From positions 1 through 14,806 of the forward strand of contig JACQUH010000166.1 of the NCBI GenBank assembly GCA_016210375.1: DNA of 14,806 nucleotides. Direction: 5' to 3'. The DNA is from Chloroflexota bacterium. GTDB lineage: Bacteria > Chloroflexota > Dehalococcoidia > Lucifugimonadales > JACPCL1. Shown here one piece after another: positions 1 through 8,243 of this stretch. The position numbers were made by a program, and so were the translations under genes. Below the pieces are notes generated by a model. That model made no database searches. It was not told where the DNA came from and saw nothing but the letters and a program-made list of their open reading frames with translations. Each line of letters begins with the position of its first letter. The stretch's first letter is position 1.

Positions 1-191
1 ACCTAACCCCCTCTGGCTCCCCCTTCCCGTGCGGGAAGGGGGAGAAGATTGGTTTGAATCGGTGGGATGCGGCTCTGCCGCATCCCACCGATTCCTCAAA
101 TCACTGTCCCCCTCTCCGTTGCGGAGAGGGGGACCATAGGGGGAGAGATCGGGTCTCACTGGCAACTTATTTGGTCAATCACCTTCAGTCG
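1..191. repeat. Modular palindromic element, copy 1 (left end cut by window)
   Basis: Three consecutive hairpins are visible. The first is a C-rich/G-rich hairpin at 17-44. The second is a perfect 18-bp-arm palindrome (56-73 / 77-94, loop TCT, core GCGGC-TCT-GCCGC). The third is a hairpin at 106-118 / 122-134 with loop TTG. The right flank (about 166-190) resembles, on the minus strand, the end motif GAAGGTNATTGANCAAATAA seen in other copies. It is almost identical to copy 4 at 5604-5833. Nothing in it looks coding. It is probably a non-autonomous mobile or REP-like element (inference). Confidence 0.8.
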
Positions 192-327
192 GGGGGACCG
201 ATAACAAACCATAGCGCGTCACAGCAGAACGCCTTTTACTTGACCAGTCTGTTTGCAAGGTGAGCTTGAGGACAATACTTCCAACTATGGCGGGCTTGAC
301 CTAGCATTGTATGGCCTACGCCCTTCG

Positions 328-356
328 TTGACAACAGTGAGGGCCTATGCTACCGT
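328..356 (+). promoter_or_regulatory. Possible promoter of otsA
   Basis: TTGACA at 328-333 is followed after 17 bp by TACCGT at 351-356. The -35 is perfect and the -10 is weak (3 of 6). The predicted leader to the ATG at 480 would be about 115 nt. The rest of 192-479 shows no gene that I can support. Confidence 0.35.
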
Positions 357-479
357 CAATCCGCTTGTAGACTGCCCTGCCTTGCCGCATCCTCGTGGCA
401 TCTTCTCTTAAAGGCGTCGCTCCGGATGCCTTGCCAGTGCAGGGAAGCCCTAGCGCCCCGGCATGTAGGCGGTGCCATC

Positions 480-2009
480 ATGACCGAACAGCGCCCCAAT
501 CGCCTGGAGAGCCTGCTTGCCCTGTGCAACGAGGCCCTTCAGGGGCGTCGGCTTTTTGTGGTCAGCAACCGCGGCCCGGTGGAGTACCGCATTGGCCCAG
601 CGGGCGAGGCCGTGGCACACCGGGGCAGTGGGAGTTTGGCGACCTCGTACTCCACGCTGATGCGCCACCTGGAGTTCACGTGGGTAGCCAGCGCCATGGG
701 GGAAGGGGACCGCCTGGCCCTCCAGCTCAGTGATGGCGCCAGCATCGCTCCCAGCCTGCCAGGGAGCCGGGTCACCTTGCGCTATGTCAGCACTCCCCGC
801 AGAGCGTACCACAAGTTCTATAACATTGTGTGCAACCCCATTCTGTGGTTCCTCCAGCACTACATGTGGAGCACACCGTATACCCCCACCATTGACCATG
901 CAGTCCACGATGCCTGGGACACAGGGTACGTGGAGGTAAACCGGGCCTTCGCCGATGCGGTCATCGCGGAGGTGCGGCAAGGGGGCAAGCCCGCCTGCAT
1001 CATGCTGCACGACTACCACCTGTACCTGGTGGCCGATGCGCTGCGTCAAGCCCTCCCGGACGCCTTGATCCAGCACTACGTCCATATCCCCTGGCCCGCC
1101 ACAGGGTACTGGGAGCTGCTGCCCGCCGCCATGCGCAGCAGCATCTGCCAGGGGCTGTGCGGCGCTGATATTGTCGGTTTCCAGACTCAGCGAGACGTCA
1201 TGAACTTCTTACAGAGCTGCCAGGAGTTTCTGCCGGACTCCCAGGTGGACTACGCCACACGGCAGGTGTACCGCAACGGCCGCAGGACGACTGTGGCGGC
1301 CTATCCGCTCTCCATCAATGTGGAGGAGGTACGGCGGCTGGCCGCTTCCTCCCGCGCCAGGGACTACGAGGCGCAACTCCTCCGCCTACCGGGGCAGAAG
1401 GCCATCGTGCGGATAGACCGGGCGGAGCCGAACAAGAACATCTTGCGGGGGTTCCGGGCCTACGAGGTGCTCTTGCAGCGCCATCCAGAGCTGAAGGGCG
1501 AGGTGAAGTTCCTGGCCTTCCTGGTCCCCTCCCGCACCCACATCCGCCAGTTCCAGAGGTACGCCGAGGAGATCCAGGAAACGGCCCGGGAGATGAACAA
1601 CGCCCTGGGCACGCCAGAGTGGACGCCCATCCACCTGTTCATGGAGAACAACTATGCCCAGGCCACCGCAGGCATGCGAACCTACGACGTGTTGCTGGTG
1701 AACCCAGTGATAGACGGCATGAACCTGGTGGCCAAGGAAGGGCCGGTGGTGAACGCAAAGGACGGCGTGCTGGTGATCTCGGAGTCGGAAGGGGCGTATC
1801 CGCAGCTTGCCGCGGGAGCGCTGGCCGTGTCGCCAGCGGACATTGAAGGCACGATGCAGGCCATGTATCAGGCGCTGGCCATGCCAGCGGAGGAGCGCAA
1901 GCAGCGAAGCTCCGCTCTGGTGCGGGCGGTGGAGCAGGAGGACGTGTTCCACTGGTTCCAGCGGCAGTTTGAGGATGTGAAGGGGTTGGCGCAAGGGGGC
2001 AGGCTGTAG
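480..2009 (+). CDS. otsA: Alpha,alpha-trehalose-phosphate synthase (GT20 family)
   Basis: A 509-residue cytoplasmic glycosyltransferase expected to join an NDP-glucose to glucose 6-phosphate, giving trehalose 6-phosphate. Family landmarks are in order: an N-terminal VVSNRGP strand, HDYH at 177-180, HIPWP shortly after, GFQT, an R311/K319 pair in VRIDRAEPNKN (the sugar-nucleotide phosphate-binding Arg and Lys of OtsA), and IDGMNLVAKE with D412 and E420. Length matches the family. E. coli OtsA has a GG pair near the N-terminus; here it is GSGS, and HIPFP is HIPWP, so this is a divergent subgroup. A related GT20 activity such as glucosylglycerol-phosphate synthase is not excluded. No phosphatase partner (otsB) is in the window. 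The ATG at 480 has TAGGCGG upstream; an in-frame ATG at 426 would add 18 atypical residues and is less likely. Confidence 0.88.
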   Translation: MTEQRPNRLESLLALCNEALQGRRLFVVSNRGPVEYRIGPAGEAVAHRGSGSLATSYSTLMRHLEFTWVASAMGEGDRLALQLSDGASIAPSLPGSRVTLRYVSTPRRAYHKFYNIVCNPILWFLQHYMWSTPYTPTIDHAVHDAWDTGYVEVNRAFADAVIAEVRQGGKPACIMLHDYHLYLVADALRQALPDALIQHYVHIPWPATGYWELLPAAMRSSICQGLCGADIVGFQTQRDVMNFLQSCQEFLPDSQVDYATRQVYRNGRRTTVAAYPLSINVEEVRRLAASSRARDYEAQLLRLPGQKAIVRIDRAEPNKNILRGFRAYEVLLQRHPELKGEVKFLAFLVPSRTHIRQFQRYAEEIQETAREMNNALGTPEWTPIHLFMENNYAQATAGMRTYDVLLVNPVIDGMNLVAKEGPVVNAKDGVLVISESEGAYPQLAAGALAVSPADIEGTMQAMYQALAMPAEERKQRSSALVRAVEQEDVFHWFQRQFEDVKGLAQGGRL

Positions 2010-2098
2010 CTCCGCAGCGCTGGCAGTATGAATCTGGGGGCCATCCCCAGACCCCCGGCGAGAACTGAGGTTCCTTGCATTTTCCCGACCTTTGGTAG

Positions 2099-2365
2099 CT
2101 GTCTCAAAACTCTTCTGTCCTGTCCCCTGATGGTCTTTAACTGAACAGTTGTGCTGCTGTGGTCCTGACCTTCTCTCCCTGTAGTCCCCCTCTCCCGAGG
2201 GGAGAGGGGGACTTGATTGGTAGGGGAATCCGTGGCACGGCAAAGCCGTGCCACGGATTCCCCTACTTTTCTCCCCCTTCCCTGATAGGGAAGGAGGAAC
2301 GAGAGGGTTAGGTTATTTTGTATACAACCATCCGGCTGGGATGAAGAGCGGCTGTTTTGAGACAG
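2099..2365. repeat. Modular palindromic element, copy 2, inside 12-bp inverted ends
   Basis: This fills the gap between otsA and the BNR gene. Hairpins: 2184-2212 (GTCCCCCTCTCC arms), a perfect 22-bp-arm palindrome at 2220-2241 / 2245-2266 (core CACGGC-AAA-GCCGTG), and a third at about 2271-2298. The inner ends are at about 2127 (TGATGGTCTTTAACTGAACA) and, on the minus strand, at about 2334 (GATGGTTGTATACAAAATAA). Outside these lie CTGTCTCAAAAC (2099-2110) and its exact reverse complement GTTTTGAGACAG (2354-2365). The order of parts is reversed relative to copy 6. No coding sequence is supported in 2010-2404. Confidence 0.75.
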
Positions 2366-2404
2366 TTTCTTGAAGCAGCGCCTCTCCCGGGCCAGGAAAG
2401 AACG

Positions 2405-3536
2405 CTATCGGCGGACCGCAACGCCCACGGAGTTGATAGGCGGCAGTATGTCCGCGAGCAGCTCCCAGGTTTCGCCTTCGTCCCGAGAGTAGAAGACCTG
2501 CCCCGTCGTGGTTCCGATGTAGACGCCGCACGGGTCGCAGGCGTCCACGGCCATGCCTTCTCGCAGCAAGTGAAGGAAGGCGTTGTCCTGGGGTAGACCC
2601 TTCGCCAGGGCTTGCCAGGTAACTCCGGCGTCACGGCTGCGAAAGACGCGCAGCTTGTTGCCGGTGACCACGCGGTTATAGCCTCCCAATTCGTTCATGG
2701 CAACGTTGTCCTCGGGAACGACGAACAGCGTGTTGGGGTCTCGCGGGTGCAATCCCAAAACAAATCCAAAACGGGAAGGCAGGCCGGCGGAGATGTCGTC
2801 CCAGGCTGTACCGGAGGAATCGGTGCGGTAGACGCCGCAGTGGTTCTGCTGATAGATGCGGTCGGCCAGCCCCGGGGCCAGGTACATCTTGTGCACGCAC
2901 TGGCCGAACTCGGGAAGCGGGTCAGGCGCGAAGAAGGCGTGAACGCCCCGGTTCGCGGTGTGCCACGACTCGCCGCTATCATCGGTGCGGAAAACGCCCA
3001 CGGAGGAGATGCCCACGTACATGCGTCCTCGCTGCTGGGGGTCCAGGGCAATGCTATGGAGGCACAGGCCCGCCGGCGCCGGGCTGCCACTGGGGCCGGG
3101 AAGGATGTGCGGTGAGCGTCTTTAGCTCGTGCCAGGTCTCTCTGTTGTCCTCGCTCTTGAAGAGAGCGGCGGGCTCAACGCCTGCGTAGAGTACACCAGG
3201 CTCCCAGGACCGGCCCGGCTCAATGTGCCAGACTCGTTTGACGGTGTCGCCGCCACCGGCGGTAAAGCGCGGCTCGTTCCTGGAGGCGCTCCACCTGTTG
3301 CCCAGGTCGTAGGTGCGCTGCACCTCCGGCCCCCACACGAACCTATTGACCGCAGCAAAGACTGCATCTTCGCGGGGATCGTAGGCCATGTGGAAGGTGG
3401 AGCTATCGCCGGTGAGGTAGGGCCCGTGCATTTGCCATTTCTTGCGGGCCGGATCGCTGGTGAAGAGGAATGCCGCCTTGTGTGTACCTACCATGAGGAC
3501 GACGCGTTCGTCCGGAGCTACCGATATCGTGGTCAT
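2405..3536 (-). pseudogene. BNR/Asp-box beta-propeller protein, frameshifted
   Basis: Two reading frames together encode one protein of the WD40/YVTN/BNR-like (sialidase-fold) group, about 376 residues if repaired. The first frame (start 3536) ends in WQPGAGG then a premature stop. The second frame continues as LCLHSIALDPQQRGRMYVG down to the TAA-type end at 2405. The junction is a GC-rich run at about 3067-3074, where one extra base explains the break; 1132 nt is 3n+1. Asp-box motifs (S/T-x-D-x-G-x-T/S-W) are visible: SEDNRETW in the first part, then TDDSGESW, TDSSGTAW, SRDAGVTW and SRDEGETW. No signal peptide is seen. The ATG at 3536 has AAGGA upstream; an in-frame ATG at 3554 would sit almost at the predicted transcription start. 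The break is either a real mutation or a base error. Enzymatic activity cannot be assigned; many such proteins are non-catalytic propellers. Confidence 0.75.
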
Positions 3537-3564
3537 TTCATCGCATCCTTGCATGGAATACCCA

Positions 3565-3570
3565 ATTATA
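3565..3570 (-). promoter_or_regulatory. -10 box of the BNR gene
   Basis: A perfect TATAAT on the minus strand, 28 bp upstream of the ATG at 3536. The -35 is poor (TTTTCC at 17 bp). The position gives a leader of about 22 nt and supports the 3536 start rather than 3554. Confidence 0.45.
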
Positions 3571-3656
3571 GCCTGTCACCCAAAAGGGGAAAAGGGGAGT
3601 CACATGGCGAAGGGGCGTGGTAGGATATGCCTGCCATCCTTGTAAAGGAGTGTCCC

Positions 3657-4694
3657 ATGAAAGCTGTGTTTATCCGGGAGCAAGGGGACGTGGAGGTGCT
3701 GGTCTATGGAGACCTGCCGGAGCCGGAGCCCGGCCCGGGAGAGGTGCTGGTGCGCCTCTACGCCGCAGCCCTCAACCACCTGGACGTCTACGCCCGCTCC
3801 GGCGGCAACCGCGTGCGGGTGGGGTCGTTCCCCCACATCCTGGGGTCGGACATGGCAGGGGAGGTGGCGGAGCTGGGGCCCGGGGCTACAGGAGTGAAGG
3901 TGGGCCAGCGAGTGCTGGTGGATTACGTGATCAAGTGCGGCGTCTGCGACTCCTGTGTGATAGGCCGGGACGAGCTGTGCCGCCGGGCGGTGAACATGGG
4001 CATCCATGTAGCGGGTAGCTACGCCCAGTACGTCAAGGCCCCCTTCCAGAACGTGCACCCTATCCCGGAGAGCATGTCCTACGAAGAAGCGGCGGCCATC
4101 CCCCTGGTCTTTCACACCGCCTGGCATTGCCTGGTCACTCGGGCGGGCCTGCAGCCCGGGGAAACGGTGCTCATCAACGCAGCGGGCAGCGGCGTGGGCA
4201 GCGCGGGCATCCAGATCGCCCGGGCCTTCCACTGCCGGGTGCTGGTCACCGCAGGGAGCGATGGGAAGATTGCGAAGGCGAAGGAGCTGGGAGCCGAGGG
4301 AGGCGTCAACTACACCGCGACGCCCGCCTTCAGCAAGCCTATTCAGGAGGTGACCGGCGGCGAGGGCGTGGATGTCGTCTTTGATAGCGTCGGCGCCTCG
4401 GTGTGGGAGGAGAGCTTCACTAGCCTGAAGGTGGGGGGCCGTTTCGTGACCTGCGGCGTCACCAGCGGGCACATGGCCAGTCTGCATCTGGGGCGACTGT
4501 TCACTCGCGGGCTGACGGTCATGGGGTCCGGCGGGCGCAGCCGGAGGGAGTTCAGGGACTTCATGAACCTGGTGCACCGGGGAGCGCTCCACGGCGTGGT
4601 GGGCTGCGTCTTCCCCCTGGAGCAAGCAAGGGAGGCGCATCGCTTGATGGAGGACCGGGACTTCTTCGGCAAGATCGTGCTGCGGATTCCGTAG
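3657..4694 (+). CDS. Zinc-binding MDR-family alcohol dehydrogenase / quinone oxidoreductase
   Basis: A 345-residue medium-chain dehydrogenase/reductase with a GroES-like N-terminal domain and a Rossmann C-terminal domain. The structural zinc site is present as C94, C97, C100 and C108. The nucleotide-binding loop AAGSGVGSAG is at 175-184. The catalytic-zinc Cys/His of classical alcohol dehydrogenases is not obvious: the segment reads NHLDVYARSGG and GSDMAGEV rather than the usual C-x-D and GHE. It therefore resembles quinone-oxidoreductase-like members that reduce enones or quinones with NAD(P)H. Substrate is unknown. AAAGGAG at 3643-3649 is 7 nt before the ATG at 3657, which fixes this start over an in-frame ATG at 3627. 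It is divergent from the BNR gene and has no operon partner. CTAACG-CTT-CGTTAG at 4719-4733 is a small hairpin after the stop without a T-run. Confidence 0.87.
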   Translation: MKAVFIREQGDVEVLVYGDLPEPEPGPGEVLVRLYAAALNHLDVYARSGGNRVRVGSFPHILGSDMAGEVAELGPGATGVKVGQRVLVDYVIKCGVCDSCVIGRDELCRRAVNMGIHVAGSYAQYVKAPFQNVHPIPESMSYEEAAAIPLVFHTAWHCLVTRAGLQPGETVLINAAGSGVGSAGIQIARAFHCRVLVTAGSDGKIAKAKELGAEGGVNYTATPAFSKPIQEVTGGEGVDVVFDSVGASVWEESFTSLKVGGRFVTCGVTSGHMASLHLGRLFTRGLTVMGSGGRSRREFRDFMNLVHRGALHGVVGCVFPLEQAREAHRLMEDRDFFGKIVLRIP

Positions 4695-4750
4695 GCCATG
4701 CAGCCCGGCGTAGTGCTTCTAACGCTTCGTTAGCGAGCCTGACCTTACCC

Positions 4751-4834
4751 TCTTGATCCCCCTTCCCCCAGGGGGAAGGGGGAAACGATATATGTGACTA
4801 GCTGGCACGGCGGAGCCGTGCCCAGCTAGTCACA
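4751..4834. repeat. Modular palindromic element, copy 3
   Basis: A hairpin with TCCCCCTTCCCCC arms (4757-4769 / 4771-4783) is followed by the palindrome 4793-4834, core GGCACGGC-GGA-GCCGTGCC, with a single unpaired G in one arm. The third hairpin of the module is missing, so the copy is partial. No coding sequence is supported in 4695-5084; the rest of it holds two tandem hairpins at 4893-4939. Confidence 0.65.
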
Positions 4835-4892
4835 ACATACCAATCTGAAGGTAAGTAAATAGACTCTGCAGCCGGATTCGGAGCCTTGAACA

Positions 4893-4939
4893 CCGCAGCC
4901 TAAAGGCTGCGGCTTCCAGCCGCACCGTTCACGGTGCGG
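4893..4939. repeat. Tandem short hairpins
   Basis: Two perfect 8-bp hairpins in a row: CCGCAGCC-TAAA-GGCTGCGG (4893-4912) and CCGCACCG-TTCA-CGGTGCGG (4920-4939). The layout resembles that of the pair at 12802-12864. Such paired hairpins can be the ends or remnants of IS200/IS605-type or palindrome-associated elements, but no transposase or TnpB is nearby, so this is only a suggestion. Confidence 0.5.
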
Positions 4940-5084
4940 TCCAGCAACCCGGGAGGCCCATTGTCCACTTACTACCGAGCTCCTTAGTAGCTATCCTCCT
5001 CTTCCGCGCAGCGAGGATTGAGGGGCTGGGGGCTTCCGAGACAGGTTCAAACGAACAGGCATGACGCGCCGGAAGTTTGAGCCG

Positions 5085-5429
5085 CTACAGCCCCTGGACG
5101 GCGTTCTGCACCGCCTCCAGCAGCGCCGCCATGGGCGTGGGTTGGTACATGCTGCGGGAGGAGGTCTGGGGAATGGTGCACACCCACTGGTCGTTGGGCA
5201 GAAGGTGGAACTCCGCGTCGGTGCCAATGGCCATGAGCCACCGGTTCAGGTCCAGGCTGGCCGTCCTGCCCGCGCCGCCACAGGCGCAGATCGTCGGGTG
5301 CTTGGCTCCCGGTGGGGAGAAACCGGAGCGCAGGCAGTCGTCCCACACCCCCGCGAACATGGGCTTGCCATCGGGGCCGAGGGTTTCGGCAAGCAGCCTG
5401 GCCACACCCTTCATCTCTTCAGTGTCCAT
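5085..5429 (-). CDS. Hypothetical protein, 114 residues
   Basis: I do not recognise a family. The ATG at 5429 has GGAGG just upstream (spacing about 5), which favours it over an in-frame ATG at 5465 that has no ribosome site. The protein is soluble-looking, without signal peptide or membrane segment. Features are an N-terminal helix rich in Glu/Lys/Leu, a WDDC, a glycine/cysteine turn ICACGGAG, and a C-terminal amphipathic helix (PMAALLEAVQNAVQGL). Three cysteines, two of them in C-A-C, could bind metal, but nothing proves this. Codon third positions are G/C rich as in neighbouring genes, and no better frame overlaps it, so it is probably real. It stands alone between repeat-filled spacers. 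A TATACT on the minus strand about 50 bp upstream could be a -10. Confidence 0.6.
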   Translation of the reverse strand: MDTEEMKGVARLLAETLGPDGKPMFAGVWDDCLRSGFSPPGAKHPTICACGGAGRTASLDLNRWLMAIGTDAEFHLLPNDQWVCTIPQTSSRSMYQPTPMAALLEAVQNAVQGL

Positions 5430-5603
5430 CGGTCCTCCGCGAACTGCGCCTTCTCTACGAAGCATACGACTGTGCTAGTATATGGGCAAGCAGGTCTCCT
5501 TGCTTCTTGTGCAGGCAGTCTGATGCCGCCCCGTGATGGTTATTAACAAAACAGCTTATCCCAGCTTAGGCAGGTGCTTCGCCCTCATCCTAGTCCTCCC
5601 CCT

Positions 5604-5833
5604 TCATGGTTATCGACGAAATAACCTGCCAATTTGGTTCCGACCTAACCCCCTCTGTCTCCCCCTTCCCGTACGGGAAGGGGGAGAAGATTGGTTTGAA
5701 TCGGTGTGATGCGGCAGAGCCGCATCACACCGATTCCTCAAATCACCGTCCCCCTCTCCGTTGCGGAGAGGGGGACCACAGGGGGAGAGGTCGGGTCTCA
5801 CTGGCAACTTATTTGTTCAATGACCTTCAAGGG
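5604..5833. repeat. Modular palindromic element, copy 4 (complete)
   Basis: The most complete copy. It has a left end ATGGTTATCGACGAAATAAC, a hairpin 5659-5686, a perfect 18-bp-arm palindrome (5698-5715 / 5719-5736, loop AGA), a hairpin 5748-5760 / 5764-5776 (loop TTG), and an inverted right end at about 5808-5832. It is nearly the same as copy 1, but its centre is GGCAGAGCC where copy 1 has GGCTCTGCC. One stem pair is changed on both sides. A lone end-like motif (TGATGGTTATTAACAAAACA) lies just outside at 5534. The spacer 5430-5966 contains no gene that I can support. Confidence 0.8.
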
Positions 5834-5869
5834 AGAGGGAACTATTCAAGAGGTGGGGTGGCGGAGCCA

Positions 5870-5898
5870 TTGAAGCGCCTTTCCAACAGCAATGTTAT
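5870..5898 (+). promoter_or_regulatory. Possible promoter of nadC
   Basis: TTGAAG (5870-5875), 17 bp, TGTTAT (5893-5898). Each box matches 4 of 6 consensus positions. It would give a leader of about 60 nt to nadC. Confidence 0.35.
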
Positions 5899-5966
5899 TT
5901 GGTTGATACCCATTCCGCAGCGGGCCCCTCCCACAAGCCGAGGGGACCTGCAAGAGGGACAATCCC

Positions 5967-6818
5967 ATGCAGCCCATCACCAGGGACACCCTGGACATCA
6001 TAGATAGCGCGCTGGAGGAGGACCTGGCCTACCAGGACCCTACCACGGCGTGCCTCATCCCTCCTGACCAGCGGGGCAGGGCCGTGTTGCTGGCCAAATC
6101 GCCGGGTGTGCTGGCGGGCGTCGGCGTGGCCTGCGCCGTCTTCCAGCGGGTGGACCCGACCGTAGAGGCCAGCATCCTGCGAGAAGACGGCACGCGCCTC
6201 AAGGCTGGCGACCACGTCGCCGTGGTGCGGGGCAGCGTCCGCGGCATCCTGAAGGCCGAGCGCACCGCCCTCAACTTTATCCAGCGCATGAGCGGCATCG
6301 CAACCCTCACCTCCCAGTACGTCCAGGCAGTGCAGGGCCTTCCCGTGCACATCCTGGACACCCGAAAGACCGCCCCCGGCCTGCGCCTTCTGGACAAGTA
6401 TGCTGTACGCATGGGCGGCGGGCGCAACCATCGCATGAACCTTGCCGACGGCATCCTGATAAAGGACAACCACATCGCCGCCCTGGCTGCTCAGGGGGTC
6501 TCGTTGCGAGAGACGGTCCGCCGCGCGGTAGAGCAGGCCCCTCACACGTTGAAGGTGGAGGTGGAGGTGGAGACGCTGCAACAGGCCGAAGAGGCCCTGG
6601 AAGGTGGGGCGCACATCCTGCTGCTGGATAACATGGGCCTGGAGGAGATGGCCCTCGCCGCAGCCATGGCCAGGGGCCGTGCCCTCACCGAGGCCTCTGG
6701 TGGCATTACCCTGGAGAAGGTGCGGGCTGTGGCGGAGACCGGGGTGGACATGATCTCAGTGGGGGCGCTGACCCACTCAGTCCAGGCCATGGACATAAGC
6801 CTGGACTTTCAGGTGTAG
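5967..6818 (+). CDS. nadC: Nicotinate-nucleotide pyrophosphorylase (carboxylating)
   Basis: A 283-residue quinolinate phosphoribosyltransferase: quinolinate plus PRPP gives nicotinate mononucleotide, CO2 and pyrophosphate, in de novo NAD synthesis in the cytoplasm. Family signatures are clear: EERTAL-type segment as AERTALNFIQRMSGIAT (97-113), DTRKT at 131-135 (R133, K134), GGGRNHRMNL (H155, R156), LIKDNH with K166, the VEVEVET strand near 200, LLDNM with D221, and SVGALTHS at 264-271. The length is normal. GAGGG lies upstream of the ATG. nadA and nadB are not in the window. The next gene begins 9 nt after the stop, which suggests cotranscription with the lipoprotein. Confidence 0.95.
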   Translation: MQPITRDTLDIIDSALEEDLAYQDPTTACLIPPDQRGRAVLLAKSPGVLAGVGVACAVFQRVDPTVEASILREDGTRLKAGDHVAVVRGSVRGILKAERTALNFIQRMSGIATLTSQYVQAVQGLPVHILDTRKTAPGLRLLDKYAVRMGGGRNHRMNLADGILIKDNHIAALAAQGVSLRETVRRAVEQAPHTLKVEVEVETLQQAEEALEGGAHILLLDNMGLEEMALAAAMARGRALTEASGGITLEKVRAVAETGVDMISVGALTHSVQAMDISLDFQV

Positions 6819-6827
6819 GGAGACTCG

Positions 6828-8153
6828 GTGCCTTTCCTGAGGAGCGCCAGGTGGGTGGGAGCCGCCCTCCCCGGGTTGCTGCTCTCCCTGGCCCTCATGG
6901 CCTGCGGGGCAATGGGCGTGCCTGGCCTTCCGGCCACGCCATCGGCGGCGACCACCCCTGCTTCCAGCCTTTCCGGCGTGCCTGGCCGGATCGCCTACGT
7001 CAGCGAGGACTACCGACTCACCATCATGGACGCCGGAGGCCGTGCCTGGCAGCCAGCGCCGGGAGCTAGTGCTTACCAGACCTACCAGACCTGGCCCGTC
7101 TGGTCTCCCCTGGGAGACGCCGTTGCCTTCTCCGTATTCTCCAACGATGCCTTCACCCCTGGCGGGGCGATCCAGGTCGTTCAGGCGGACAGGCGCCAGG
7201 TGGGCAGCGCTCGCCTGCTGTTCCAGGACGCTCCCGGGGCAGGCCCTGCCCTGGGGCTGGCGGCCCCGCACTACCTGCAATGGTCGCCCGATGGCGCGAA
7301 GATCGCCTTCCTGGCCGCCGGGGGCGATGCGCTCTCCCTGTACGTCGCATCTCGGGCTGGCGGCGAAGGTCCGCGCCTGGTAGCCCAGGGGGCTCCGCTT
7401 TCCTTCGCGTGGTCGCCAGACTCCCAGAGCCTGCTGGTGCATCGCGGAAGCGAGCTCCTCCGGGCCGACCTGTCCGGTTCCCAACGGGTCATGACCCTGG
7501 AGGCGAGGTCCCAGGACTACCGGGCCCCTTCGTGGTCACCCGAGGCACAATCCATCGCCTACCTCGCGTCCACCAGGGGCGGCAACAGGCTGACGATTTC
7601 CCGCCAGGACGGCAGTGGGCGGTTGCCTCTGGCCCCGGTGACCGGCATGGCCGCGTTTCTGTGGTCGCCCGATGGCCGCAGGCTCGCCCTGGGCCAGTCC
7701 CTTGAAGCTAGGGACCCTCTGATGCAGGCCATTGAGGTGCTGGAAGTTGCTACAGGGCGCTCCACGCCCGTGTTCCGTGGGCCGGCCATCGCCTTCTTCT
7801 GGTCGCCGGATGGCCGCAAGCTGGCCTATGTGACTGCCAGCAACCCCAGCGCCCTCCAGTGGCGCACCCTGGACCTGGAGTCGGGCGCGGACATATCCCT
7901 CGCGGAGTTCCTGCCCTCCGGGGAGGAGCTGACGCTCCTGGCCTCCTTTGACCTGCACGCTGCCTCCCACACCCCCTGGTCAGCCGATGGACGGTGGCTC
8001 CTGTTTGCGGGTAGCCTTGTCCAGCAAGGGGACGCACCAGCCCTTGACATCCCCGCAGACGGCGTCTACATCCTGGATGTCACAGGACAGGAGCCGCCGA
8101 GGAGGGTGGCGAGGGGCTTGCTGGCAGCGTGGTCGCCAGAGGCGAACTCATGA
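6828..8153 (+). CDS. PD40/TolB-like beta-propeller lipoprotein
   Basis: A 441-residue exported protein starting with GTG, preceded by GGGAGA. Residues 1-26 form a lipoprotein signal peptide: Arg residues, a hydrophobic stretch, and the lipobox LMAC with C26. A Pro/Ala/Thr-rich linker follows to about 52. The rest is built from WD40-like PD40 units with the recurring W-S-P-D-G-x-x-[IL]-A motif. Its Trp residues are at 92, 152, 195, 236, 279, 325, 384 and 435, so there are up to eight motif copies, the last cut off at the C-terminus. Such propellers usually bind proteins or glycans rather than catalyse. It lies 9 nt after nadC, but no functional link to NAD synthesis is known to me. The TGA stop is directly followed by palindrome copy 5, which may serve as the transcript end. 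Confidence 0.85.
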   Translation: MPFLRSARWVGAALPGLLLSLALMACGAMGVPGLPATPSAATTPASSLSGVPGRIAYVSEDYRLTIMDAGGRAWQPAPGASAYQTYQTWPVWSPLGDAVAFSVFSNDAFTPGGAIQVVQADRRQVGSARLLFQDAPGAGPALGLAAPHYLQWSPDGAKIAFLAAGGDALSLYVASRAGGEGPRLVAQGAPLSFAWSPDSQSLLVHRGSELLRADLSGSQRVMTLEARSQDYRAPSWSPEAQSIAYLASTRGGNRLTISRQDGSGRLPLAPVTGMAAFLWSPDGRRLALGQSLEARDPLMQAIEVLEVATGRSTPVFRGPAIAFFWSPDGRKLAYVTASNPSALQWRTLDLESGADISLAEFLPSGEELTLLASFDLHAASHTPWSADGRWLLFAGSLVQQGDAPALDIPADGVYILDVTGQEPPRRVARGLLAAWSPEANS

Positions 8154-8155
8154 AT

Positions 8156-8243
8156 ATGGGAAGAGATGGGGTGCGGCAAAGCCGCACCCCATCTCTTCCC
8201 ACCAATGTTCTCCCGCCGGTGGACAAAGGTTTGAGATAGTTTC
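8156..8243. repeat. Modular palindromic element, copy 5 (reduced)
   Basis: Only the central palindrome is kept: perfect 20-bp arms 8158-8177 / 8181-8200 around AAA (core GTGCGGC-AAA-GCCGCAC). The sequence TGAGATAGTTTC at 8232-8243, shared with copies 2 and 7, abuts the nirK stop codon. It separates two convergent genes and could act as a bidirectional transcript-end hairpin. Confidence 0.65.

Noticed and set aside
1386..2243. 285-codon minus-strand frame
   Set aside because: It is antisense to otsA and then enters repeat copy 2; no motif.
3600..4640. Long open frame (346 codons) on the minus strand
   Set aside because: It is antisense to the MDR oxidoreductase and has no recognisable motif; its composition is typical of a shadow frame.
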